Positions 17,901 through 27,600 of a stretch of 64,000 nt of DNA are shown one piece after another. The translations under genes and the position numbers were made by a program. Source of the stretch: Pseudomonas crudilactis (GTDB lineage: Bacteria; Pseudomonadota; Gammaproteobacteria; Pseudomonadales; Pseudomonadaceae); assembly GCF_013433315.1 (NCBI RefSeq), contig NZ_WXVV01000014.1:62001-126000 (forward strand). The letters run 5' to 3'. The number at the start of each line of letters is the position of its first letter. Position 1 is the stretch's first letter. The notes under the pieces are model-generated. The model searched no databases. It was not told the origin of the DNA and saw nothing but the letters and a program-made list of their open reading frames with translations.

Positions 17901-18395
17901 CGGCTGGTGGCGTATTACAGCGTACGGGCCGAGTCGCCTGAACCGACGCTGGAGGCGTTGCGTACACATGTGTTGGCGCAGTTGCCGGAGTTCATGGTGC
18001 CCGGCGCCTACGTGATGCTGGCGGCGTTGCCCCTGACGCCCAACGACAAAATTGACCGCAAGGCATTGCCGGAACCGGGGGCGGAAGCGCTGCTCAGTCG
18101 GCCTTATGCGCCACCTGAAGGCGACGTGGAAATTGCCTTGGCGCAGATCTGGGCGCAGGTGCTCAAGGTCGAGCAGGTGGGGCGCGACGACAACTTCTTC
18201 GAACTGGGCGGGCATTCGTTGCTGGCGGTGAGTCTGGTCGCGCGCATGCGTCTGGCCGGCCTGCATGTCGACGCGCGGACGCTGTTCAGCCAGCCGACAC
18301 TGGCGGCGCTGGCGGCACAGACCTCACGGCAAGCGAAGCACGTCGAGATCGCCCAGACCACCATCCCCAACCTCAACCGCAAACGCCGTCTCTGA
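11985..18395 (+). CDS. Lipopeptide synthetase 1 (modules 1-2), ArfA-like NRPS
   Basis: Cytoplasmic non-ribosomal peptide synthetase of 2136 residues that starts a cyclic lipopeptide. Domain order is starter C - A1 - T1 - C2 - A2 - T2. The first C domain (HHLIIDGW, His152) has no preceding module and resembles starter domains that attach a 3-hydroxy fatty acid. A1 (core YTSGSTG near 625) has pocket residues DAWFLGNVVK, the known Pseudomonas Leu code. T1 carries its phosphopantetheine Ser at 1002 (LGGHSLLA). C2 has the extended HHITAAQGD motif at 1102 plus HHLAMDH at 1222, the dual condensation/epimerisation type, so Leu1 becomes D. A2 (core near 1688) has pocket residues DSWKLGVVDK: Lys at position 278 suggests an acidic side chain and VVDK is usual for Glu/Gln, so Glu or Asp. 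T2 Ser is 2078. There is no thioesterase; the chain passes to the next protein, probably through the short C-terminal tail (NLNRKRRL). GAGAAGGA supports the start. Confidence 0.96.
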   Translation: MQPTSANVAGDLSVPVETFALTAAQRDIWLDQLSRGDSPLYNIGGYVELSGPLDPALLQSALESLVETHDALRIVLLSDVGHDGLPLQGFAQTLPVAMPVHDVSGQPDPQSAARALVEAQMAQVFVYSGQALFRFSLIRLDHHRHWLAAQAHHLIIDGWAFALLFKAVGEIYGALCRGERPRIAAPSYVGFIEDDARYHQSPRYERDQRYWLDKYRSLPEPLLTPRHRESPDAEAAPSRIHVEVFPAVLHERMKDCARQFGSSAFHVLLAALHVYFSRTAQRDEWVVGLPILNRSGARFKRTLGLFTQVSAMRMGFGRTLSFAELIKAIGNSLKQDFRHQRYPLSEMNRALGLLREDRAQLFELSVSYEQDDHEYCYGEASGHSVKVSNQHETTPLALHLRSNRFNDKAWLHLVYSPAYFTADEIASLTERLLLILQQGLECPALAIADFNLNSPAELALLDEWNDTRVSYPQGQLIHQRFASRVAEQPDAVVATYQDRTLTYSELNQQANALAHHLLGLGVRPDDRVAIVARRGLETLIGLLAILKAGAAYVPIDPAHPPERLNYLLSDSAPVALLTQSGLRDRLPATALPVIELDRREWSLDNLTDPDLPELTTNNLAYVIYTSGSTGLPKGVMVEHRTLGNLVDWHCAAFGLGTGQHTSSLAGFGFDAMAWEVWPALCAGATLHLSPASEGNEDIDALLDWWRAQPLDVSFLPTPIAEYAFSKQLDHPTLRTLLIGGDRLRQFNRAQSFAVVNNYGPTEATVVATSGLIAPGQALHIGKPVSNATTYLLDDQQRPVPIGIIGELYVGGAGVARGYLNRPDLTAERFLDDPFSVQPDARMYRTGDLARWRFDGNLEYIGRNDDQVKVRGVRVELGEIEAALSSHDAVQEAVVLVRDGQLLAWFTEHEALDILQLHAHLTSRLPSALLPAAYVRLATLPLTANGKLDRQALPAPGPEALIRRQYEAPQGDVEIALAKIWAEILQVERVGRHDHFFELGGHSLLAVGLIERMRQIGMSSDVRVLFSQPTLAALAAAEGSGREVEVPANRIPADCTHITPELLPLVQLDQPMIERIVATVPGGAANVQDIYPLAPLQEGILYHHITAAQGDPYLLQSLLAFDSLERVEAFAAALRQVMARHDILRTAVVWEGLTSPVQVVWREAILPVHEVELDPAHGAVLDQLHARFDARRYRLDVSQAPLLRLMYARDPAHNRVVGILLFHHLAMDHIALEAMREEIHACLSGSAEPLAAPVPYRNYVAQTRLGVSEQEHEAFFRQMLADIDEPTLPFALQNVQGDGSNIEEAEQTLTSDLYQRLQQQARLAGVSVASLIHLAWAQVLAATSGQPSVVFGTVLMGRMQGGAGADRALGVFINTLPLRVDVGEGARAAVKSTHARLTALLAHEHASLALAQRCSGVAAPAPLFSALLNYRHSDDVEQKNSRQTWEGIETLANEERTNYPFTLSVDDLGTGLRLTTRTLSSIGAQRICAYVQSALKGLVEALENTPQRPLNSLPLLPQEELQRLLIEFNDTAVDCPMDQPLQTLFEQQVQRKPDAIAVQFAEQRLTYRELNEQANRLAHHLRGLGVKPDSRVAICVERGPELVIGLLGILKAGGAYVPLDPDYPLQRLNYMLQDSTPVALLVHEATRDLLGETGVPLIDLDLGVWQNHPYDNPQVPDLGATNLAYMIYTSGSTGTPKGVMIEHRSACNMVHWGSQLSPPTEHGALLQKAPYSFDSSVWEIFWPLCSGMRLVLARADGNRDSAYVAQVIREQNITVVKFVPALLQQFIEQDDVSQCTSLTDVLNGGGELTVALARQVRERLPWVRLHNVYGPTETTVDSSGWTLEPCEPVPPTLVPIGKALSNMRLYVLDDGDQPVPFGVSGHLHIGGVGVARGYLGLPQLQAERFIDSPFVVGDRLYRTGDLVRYGADGNLEFLGRNDFQVKLRGVRLELGEIEARLLEHPAIREAVVLVRDERLVAYYSVRAESPEPTLEALRTHVLAQLPEFMVPGAYVMLAALPLTPNDKIDRKALPEPGAEALLSRPYAPPEGDVEIALAQIWAQVLKVEQVGRDDNFFELGGHSLLAVSLVARMRLAGLHVDARTLFSQPTLAALAAQTSRQAKHVEIAQTTIPNLNRKRRL

Positions 18396-18400
18396 CGGCG
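18384..18400 (+). terminator. Short hairpin across the stop codon of synthetase 1 (weak)
   Basis: Perfect 7-bp stem CGCCGTC/GACGGCG with a 3-nt loop overlapping the TGA. No U-run follows, so it is at best a weak attenuator or an mRNA 3'-end structure. Confidence 0.25.
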
Positions 18401-18409
18401 CACACAAAA

Positions 18410-18502
18410 CCTGTAGGAGTGAGCCTGCTCGCGATTGCGGTGGGTCAGTCACGAACATATCGCCTGACCTGACGCCATCGCGAGCAGGCTCACTGCTACA
18501 GG
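18410..18502. repeat. REPIN-type inverted repeat between synthetase genes 1 and 2
   Basis: Two inverted copies of a REP-like sequence: CCTGTAGGAGTGAGCCTGCT with following CGCGAT on the left, and ATCGCGAGCAGGCTCACTGC then TACAGG on the right, separated by about 40 bp. REP singlets starting GTAGGAGTGAGCCTGCTCGC are abundant in the P. fluorescens group and are mobilised by RayT-type transposases. The element fills the first third of the 260-bp gap. It can fold into a long hairpin and could reduce read-through or stabilise the upstream mRNA. Confidence 0.85.
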
Positions 18503-18517
18503 GGCCGGTTGTGTGGC

Positions 18518-18532
18518 CCATATCCGATATGG
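18518..18532. promoter_or_regulatory. 15-bp palindrome CCATATC-C-GATATGG upstream of synthetase 2
   Basis: Perfect inverted repeat with a one-base centre, 124 bp before the start of the second synthetase gene and just after the REPIN. With the long gap, it raises the possibility of a separate promoter/operator for genes 2 and 3. No regulator can be named. Confidence 0.3.
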
Positions 18533-18655
18533 CTTGTCCCCGCTTCCCATGTCAGACACCCACGCCCCGATGTTTTAGTTTTTCCAAGCTGCGCGCCGTC
18601 TGCACGGACTCGCTGCTGCGCGCTCCTTTTTTCCGTATTTACAGCAGGTTACCTC

Positions 18656-21600
18656 ATGCATTTCAGCGAACTGATGGCTGCCATTTCCACCCATGCGATC
18701 CGCCTTCAACAGGAAGATGAAGACCTGGTCATTCTGGGCAGTGACGACGCGCTGGATGACGCGTTGTGGGACAGCCTCGCGGCGCACAAGGCGCAACTGC
18801 TGGAGCTGGTCGCCGAACACGGCGGTGATTGGCTGAGCCCGGCCTTTCGCATCACCCCGGACATGCTGCCGCTGGTGAATCTGCAGCAGGATGCCCTCGA
18901 CCGCATCGTCGCCACGGTGCCGGGTGGCGCCGCCAACGTACAGGACATTTATCCGTTGTCCGCGTTGCAGGAAGGCATGCTTTATCACCATCTCTCGGCG
19001 GTTGCCGGTGACCCCTACAGCTCTCAGGCGCTTTTCGTATTCGCCAGCCAGGAACGGCTTGATGCGTTCGCGCAGGCGCTGCGTTGGGTGGTCAAACGTC
19101 ACGACATCCTGCGCACCTCGTTCGTATGGGAATACCTCGACGAGGCCGTGCAAGTGGTCTGGCGCGAGGCGCCGCTGGTGTGTCAGGAAATCACCGTGAA
19201 CAGCGGCACCGACGTTTTGGCGCAACTGCTCGAACGTCATGAGCCACAGAACTTCTGTCTCGACCTGCAGCAAGCGCCGCTGCTGCGCATCGTCTATGCG
19301 CAGGATCCCGCCGAGGGCCGCGTGGTCGCGCTGTTGCTGTTTCATCACATGATCATTGATCACGTGGCGCTCGATGTGATGCGCCGGGAAATTCAGGCAT
19401 ATCTGCTCGGGCAGACCGCGCATGTGTCTGCGGCGGTGCCATATCGCGATCATTTGGCCAGGGCACGCAATGCTGGCAACGAGCAGGCGCAGGAAGGGTT
19501 TTTCCGCGAGATGCTCGCCGACATCGACGAGCCAACGCTGCCGTGCGGTTTGCAGGATGTACAGGGCGACGGCCACACCATCGAGCAAGCCTCGTTGATG
19601 CTCGACGGTCGCTTGATCCGGCGGTTGCGCGAGCAGGCCCGGCAGTTGGGCGTAAGTGTTGCAAGCCTGACGCACTTGGCACTGGCGCGGGTGCTGGGGC
19701 AATTGTCCGGGCGCACTTCGGTAGTGTTCGGCACAGTGCTTTTGGGGCGGATGGACGCAGGCGAGGGGGGTGAACAGGCGTTGGGGATGTTCATCAACAC
19801 GTTGCCGCTGCGGGTCGATGTTGGCGAGCAAAGCGTGCGTGCTGGCGTGCTGGCGACCCATCGGCGCCTGACCGCGTTGTTGGCCCATGAGCAAGCCTCG
19901 CTGGCGCTGGCGCAACGCTGCAGCGCAGTGGCAGTGCCGACGCCGCTGTTCAGTGCGATCCTCAATTACCGGCACAACAGCGTCGAAGCCGTCGCTGACG
20001 TCGTCGACATTGCCCCCGGTGTGCAAATGGTGGGCGTGCGCGGGCGCACCAACTATCCGCTGACCATCAATATCGATGATCTCGGCGAAGACTTGCGCCT
20101 CACTGCGCTGGCAGATTCCGTGCTCGGTGCCGAGCGCATGACGACTTATCTGAATACGGCGCTGGAACGCCTGGCCGCAGCCTTGCAAGACGCTCCCGAC
20201 GCCCCGATGCACACGCTGCAAATCCTACCCGCCCGCGAACGCGAACAACTGCTGCTCGGCGGTAACTCTCCGTTGGCGCAGTTCCCCGAAACACCACTGA
20301 TCCACCAACAGTTCGAAGCTCACGCGCAGGCCCGACCAGACGCCACGGCGCTGATTTTTGAAGGGCAAACGCTCTGCTATGGCGAACTCAATCGTCGCGC
20401 CAACCAGGTAGCGCATCATCTGTTGGCCCTGAACATTCGTCCCGATGACCGCGTGGCAATCTGCGTGGAACGCGGCCCGCAAATGCTCATCGGCCTGCTC
20501 GCTGTGCTCAAGGCGGGCGCCGGTTATGTGCCGATCGATCCGGCCTATCCGCTCGACAGAATCAGTTTCACCATGCAAGACAGCGCCCCGGCAGCGGTGC
20601 TGATGCAGTCCGCGACGCGCGATCGCGTGGCCGCTCTCGAGGTGCCGCAGATTGACCTCGACAGCGCTCACCTCAAGGCCGAACTCGACAGCAATCCGCA
20701 GATCCCCGAACTGACCCCGGCGCATCTGGCGTACGTGATCTACACCTCCGGCTCCACTGGTCTGCCCAAAGGCGTGATGGTCGAGCACCGCAACGTGGCA
20801 CGGCTGTTTTCTGCCACCCAGGACTGGTTCCAGTTCAATCAGCAGGACATCGGGGCGCTGTTCCATTCCTTCGCCTTCGACTTTTCGGTGTGGGAAATCT
20901 GGGGCGCATTGGCTTTCGGCGGGCAATTGCTGCTGGTCCCGCAAGCTGTCAGCCGTTCGCCGGACGACTGCTATGCATTGCTCTGCGAATCCGGCGTGAC
21001 CGTGCTCAATCAGACGCCGAGTGCGTTCCGCCAACTGATCGCCGCGCAGGGTCGCAGTCAGTTGCAGCACTCCTTGCGGGATGTGATTTTTGGTGGTGAA
21101 GCGCTGGAACCGGGCCTGCTCAAACCGTGGTACGCGCGGGTCGGCAATGCCGGTACACGGCTGGTGAACATGTACGGCATCACCGAAACCACGGTGCACG
21201 TGACCTATCGGCCGCTGCAAGCCGCCGACGCGCAGTTGCTCGGCGTCAGCCCGATTGGTGTGCGCATTCCCGACCTGCAACTGTATGTCCTTGATGCGCG
21301 GCGTGAACCGGTTCCGGTCGGCGTGATTGGCGAGTTGTACGTCGGTGGCGCGGGCGTGGCGCGTGGTTATCTGAATCGCGAAGCGCTGACCGCCGAACGC
21401 TTTATCAATGATCCGTTCGGCGAAAACGCCGAGGCGCGCTTGTACAAAACCGGCGACCTGGCGCGCTGGGCCGCTGACGGCAACCTCGAGTACCTGGGGC
21501 GCAACGACGATCAGGTGAAAATTCGCGGTTTCCGCATTGAACTGGGCGAAATCGAAGCACGCCTGTCTGCCTGCGCAGGCGTGCGCGAAGCCGTGGTGAT

Positions 21601-24600
21601 CGCCCGCGAAGACAGACCCGGCGATCAGCGTCTGGTCGCGTACTGGCTGGCCGACGAAGGCGTCGCGCCGGATGTGGCGCAATTGCGCGATCAACTGCTG
21701 GCTTCGCTGGCTGAGTACATGGTGCCGAGCGCCTTCGTGCGTCTCGACGCTTTGCCGCTGACCGCCAACGGCAAGCTCGACCGCAAAGCCCTGCCTGCGC
21801 CGGACAGCGAAGCCTTCGCCCGTCGTGGTTTTGAAGCGCCAGTCGGCGCCGTGGAAAACCTGATCGCCGGGCTCTGGCAGACATTGCTCGGTGTCGAGCA
21901 GGTCGGCCGCCATGACAATTTCTTCGAACTCGGTGGTCATTCGTTACTGGCGGTGAAGCTGATCGAACGCATGCGACAACAGGATCTTCACTGTGACGTT
22001 CGCGTGCTGTTCGGTCAGCCTAGCGTGGCAGCGCTGGCGGCGACTCTGAGCAGCGAACGCGTCGTCGTCGTTCCCGACAACCAGATCGAACCGGGTTGCA
22101 CGCGCATTACTCCGGCGATGCTGCCGCTGGCCAATCTCGATCAAACCGCAATCGATCGTGTCGTTGCAACTGTGCCGGGCGGCATCGCCAATGTGCAGGA
22201 CATCTATGGGTTGGCGCCGTTGCAGGCGGGGATTCTCTATCACCATCTGGCGACCAGTGCTGGCGATCCGTATGTGTTGCAGACGCAATTCGCCTTCGAC
22301 GGTCTGGCGCAGATCAAAGAGTTTGTCCGAGTCTTGAACGGCGTGATCAAACGTCATGACATTCTGCGCACCGGCATCGTCTGGGAAGGACTGGAAGAGG
22401 CGGTGCAAGTGGTCTGGCGCGAGGCGCCACTGGCGCTGGAGCGCGTCGATGCCGATGAACTCGACGGCGACGTGCTGGAGCAGATGCAGGCGCGTTTCGA
22501 TCCACGCCACTATCGTCTGGACCTCAGTCGAGCGCCGCTGATGCGCTTTGTCTACACCGAAGATCAGTCGCACAACCGTTGGATCGGCATCCTCCTGATG
22601 CACCATATCGTCCTCGATCACACCGCACTGGAAGTGCTGGTCGCGGAAATGAGCGATGTAATGCTCGGCCGTAGCGTCGATCTGCCGCCGCCGGTGCAGT
22701 ACCGCCACTTCGTCGCACAGGCGCGGCTCGGCGCCGATGATCGGGCCCACGAAGCGTTCTTTCGCGAGATGCTCGCCGACATTGACGAGCCGACCGTGGC
22801 CTTCGGTTTGCAGGACGTGCACGGCGACGGCAGCGCCATCCTCGACAGTCATGCCGAGCTGGACGCCGGCCTCGGCCAACGTCTGCGCGAGCAGGCGCGG
22901 CGGATGGGTGTCAGCGTTGCCAGCCTGGTGCATCAGGCCTGGGCTCAGGTGTTGGCGCAGGTTTCCGGCCAGCAAGACGTGGTGTTCGGCACTGTATTAC
23001 TGGGGCGCATGCAGGGCGGAGAAGGTGCAGATCGGGCGCTGGGCATGTTCATCAACACCTTGCCGCTGCGCGTCAGCGTCGGGGCTGATTCGGTGGAGAG
23101 CGGCGTGCGTGCGACGCATGCGCGTCTGGCGCAGTTGCTCGGCCATGAGCAGGCGTCATTGGCGCTGGCCCAGCGTTGCAGCGGTGTCGGCGGTGCGCAG
23201 ACGCTGTTCAGCACCTTGCTCAACTACCGCCACAGTGCGCCGGAGTCGGCCGCTGTAGCGTGGCAAGGCGTGCAGATTCTCAGCTCGCGCGAGCGCAGCA
23301 ATTATCCACTGGTGGTCAGTGTCGACGACCTCGGCGAAGGTTTCCGCCTGAACGTGCAAGCGGTGCCGCAGGTGGACGGTGCGCGGGTCTGCGATTACTT
23401 GCAAACCGCGTTGCACAGTCTGGTCACGGCACTTGAGTACACGCCGACGGCGCCGTTGCAGCAACTGACGATCGTGTCGCCAAGCGAACGGCAACGGGTG
23501 CTGGTTGGCTTCAACATCAGCGGTCGTGAATACCCGCCCGCGCAGACCGTGCCGCGTCTCTTTGAAGCGCAAGTCCTGGCGCACCCCGAGGCGCTGGCGG
23601 TGGTGCAGGGCGAGCAACAGTTCAGCTACCGCGAACTGAATCAGCGCGCCAATCGCCTCGCCCATCACCTGATCGGCCTCGGCGTGCAAGTCGATGACCG
23701 TGTTGCGCTGTGCCTGCGTCGCGGCCCGGACATGCTCGTTGCGCTGCTGGCGATTCTCAAGGCCGGCGCCGGTTACGTGCCGATTGACCCCGATTACCCG
23801 GCTGAACGCATCGCCTACCTGTTGCAGGACAGCGACCCGATCGCGGTGCTGGCGCAGGCCTCGACGCGCGACCTGCTCGGCGCCGTCCCGGTGATTGATT
23901 TGCACGCCAGCGACTGGCGCCACCTGCCTGACGATAATCCGCAACGGCCGGGGCTGACTCCGGAAAACCTGGCTTACGTGATCTACACCTCGGGTTCTAC
24001 CGGGCAACCGAAAGGCGTGATGGTCGAGCACCGTACCCTGGAAAACCTCGTGCACTGGCACGCCGAAGCCTTCGACCTGCACGCCGGCAGCCACACTGCC
24101 AGCGTCGCCGGTTGCGGCTTCGATGCCATGGCGTGGGAGGTCTGGCCAGCGCTGTGCGTCGGCGCGACGGTGCATCTGCCGCCGGTGTCGATCGGCAACG
24201 AACACCTCGATGAATTGCTCGAATGGTGGCGCGCGCAGCCGTTGCAAGTGAGCTTTCTGCCGACCCCGGTGGCCGAATACGCGTTCAGTCGCGGGCTGGG
24301 TCATCCGACCCTGCGCACGTTGCTGATCGGTGGCGACAAGTTGCGCCAGTTTCCGCGTGATCAGACCTTCGACGTAATCAACAACTACGGCCCGACCGAA
24401 GCCACGGTGGTCGCGACTTCCGGGCGCATCGAGCCCGGGCGGGTTCTGCACATTGGCCGGCCGATTGCCAATGCCAAAGTCTATCTGTTGGACCGTCAGC
24501 AACAGCCCGTGCCAACCGGTGTGCAGGGCGAGTTGTATGTCGGTGGCGCCGGGGTAGCGCGCGGCTATCTTAATCGTCCGGAACTGACCGCAGCGCAGTT

Positions 24601-27600
24601 CCTCGACGATCCGTTCAGCGACGAACCGCACGCGCGGATGTACCGCACTGGCGACCTCGCGCGCTGGCTGGACGATGGCAACATCGAATACCTGGGACGC
24701 AATGACGATCAGGTGAAACTGCGCGGTGTACGGATTGAACTGGGTGAAATCGAGGCGGTGCTGAGTGCCCACGATGCGGTTCGCGAGTGCGTGGTGCTGG
24801 TGCGCGACGGACGATTGCTCGCCTGGTTCACTGAAATCGAGTCGGTCGAGATCAGCGCCTTGCACCAGCATCTGCAAGCGCGACTGCCTGACACTTTAGT
24901 GCCGGCGGCTTACGTGCGCCTGGACAGCCTGCCGCTGACCGCCCACGGCAAACTCGACCGCAAGGCCTTGCCCGAGCCGGATCAGGACGCGTGGCTCAGC
25001 CGTGAATATGCAGCGCCGCAAGGCCCGGTCGAAGTGGCACTCGCGCAGATCTGGGCCGACGTACTGAACATCGAGCAGATCGGCCGCCACGACAATTTCT
25101 TCGAACTGGGCGGCCATTCGCTGTTGGCGGTTAGCCTGATCGAGCGCATGCGTCAGGCCGGTTTGAGCGCCGATGTGCGCGTGCTGTTCAATCAGCCGAA
25201 CCTGGCTGCGCTGGCACGGGCCTTGGGCAGTGGACGGGAAATCGAGGTGCCGGCCAATCTGATTCCGGCCGCTTGCACCCGCATCACGCCCGACATGCTC
25301 ACCCTGACGACGCTGGATCAGGCCAGCATCGAGCGCATCGTCGCGACGGTGCCCGGCGGCGCTGCCAATGTGCAGGATATCTATCCGCTGGCGCCGTTGC
25401 AGGAAGGCATTCTCTATCACCATTTGAGTGCCGGGCAGGGCGATCCGTATCTGCTGCAATCACGTCTGGCCTTCGACAGCCTCGAACGTTTACACACCTT
25501 CGCCGCCCACTTGCAGCAGGTCATCGCCCGTCACGACATTCTGCGCACCAGCGTGGTCTGGGAAGGCTTGCCAAGCCCGCAGCAAGTGGTCTGGCGCGAG
25601 GCGCAGATGGTCGTCCAGCAGGTGCTGCTGGATGCGCAGGACGGCGACATTCTCGAGCAGTTGCACGCGCGTTTCGATGCCCGACATTTCCGTCTCGACC
25701 TCAATCAGGCACCGCTGATCCGCATGGTCTACGCCGAAGATCCGGCGCAACAGCAAGTCGTCGCCATCGTGCTGTTCCATCACTCGATTCTTGACCACAC
25801 CGCGATGGAGGTGATTGGCCGGGAAATGCACGCGTTGATGTTCGATCAACTCGACACGCTGACGCCGCCGATGCCTTACCGCAACTACGTGGCGCAGGCA
25901 CGTTTGGGGGCCGATGAGCAGGAGCACGAAGCGTTCTTCCGCGAGATGCTCGGCGATATCGATGAGCCGAGCTTGCCCTTCGGCCTGCAGGATGTGCAGG
26001 GCGACGGCCGCGGCATCGAAGAAGCGCTGCAGCCGGTCGATGCCGCGCTCAATCTGCGTCTGCGTGAACAGGCCCGGCAATTGGGCGTCAGCCCGGCGAG
26101 CCTGATGCACATGGCCTGGGCGCAGGTGCTGGGCGTGGTCTCCGGCCGCCGCGACGTGGTCTTTGGCACGGTGTTGATGGGGCGGATGCAGGGCGGCGAG
26201 GGCGCCGACCGCACGTTGGGGGTGTTCATCAACACCTTGCCGCTGCGCGTCGATCTCGCTGAAGGCGTGCGCGCCGGGGTGAAAACCACCCATGCACGGC
26301 TGACGGCGCTGCTCGGTCATGAGCACGCTTCGTTGGCGCTGGCCCAGCGTTGCAGCGCCATGACCGGTTCTGCACCGCTGTTCAGCGCCTTGCTCAACTA
26401 TCGACACAGCGCCGCCGCACAACAGCCGCGCGACAACCAGGGTATCTGGCAGGGCGTGCGCATGCTCGGTGGCGAGGAGCGCAGCAATTATCCGCTGACC
26501 CTGTCGGTGGATGATCTGGGCGAAGGGTTCGCCCTCGACGTGCTGGCAGTCGCCGAGATTGGTGCGCAACGGATCTGCAGTTACATGCACACCGCACTGG
26601 AACATCTGGTGACGGCACTGGAGGAGGCACCGCAACGCCCGCTCAACCGTTTGCCGGTGCTTTCGGTGGCGGAATACGAACACTTGCTGGTCGGTTTCAA
26701 CCAACAAGGCGCGGCCTACCCGCGTGGCGCGACGATTCAGCGCTTGGTCGAGGCGCAGGCCGAGCAGCAGCCGGATGCACTGGCGGTGGTTCAAGGCGTG
26801 CAGCAACTGACTTACGCGCAACTCAATCAGCGTGCCAATCGCCTGGCCCATCACTTGCTCGGCCTCGGCGTGCAGCCCGATGACCGTATCGCCGTGTGCC
26901 TGCGCCGTGGCCCGGACATGCTCGTCGCGTTGCTGGCGATCCTCAAGGCCGGCGCCGGTTATGTGCCGGTCGATCCGGCGTACCCGGCAGAACGCATCGC
27001 CTATCTGTTGCAGGACAGCGCGCCGATGGCCGTACTGGCACAGGCTTCGACCGCTGATTTGCTCGGCGCAGTGCCGCTGATTGATCTGGACAATCCGACC
27101 TGGCAACAGCTGTCCGCGAGCAATCCGCAAGTGCCGACGCTGACCCCGGCGCATCTGGCCTACGTGATTTACACCTCCGGCTCCACCGGCCAGCCGAAGG
27201 GCGTGATGGTCGAACACGCGACGCTGGAAAACCTCGTGCACTGGCACTGCGAGGCCTTCGACCTGCGCGCCGGCAGCCACACGTCGAGTGTCGCCGGCTT
27301 CGGTTTCGATGCCATGGCGTGGGAGGTCTGGCCGGCGCTGTGTGTCGGCGCGACCCTGCACTTGCCGCCGCAAACGGTGAGCAACGAGCACCTCGACGAG
27401 TTACTGCAATGGTGGCGTACGCAGCCGTTGCAGGTGAGTTTCCTGCCGACGCCGGTTGCCGAGTATGCGTTCAGTCGCGACCTCGGCCACCCGACCTTGC
27501 GCACGCTGTTGATCGGTGGCGACAAGCTGCGCCAGTTCCCCCGTCAGCAGACCTTCGCGGTGATCAATAACTACGGCCCGACCGAAGCCACGGTGGTTGC

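Noticed and set aside
18509..18655. N-terminal extension of synthetase 2 to an upstream alternative start codon
   Set aside because: It would translate the palindrome and add about 49 residues without protein character ahead of the TubC-like docking domain, which begins at 18656.
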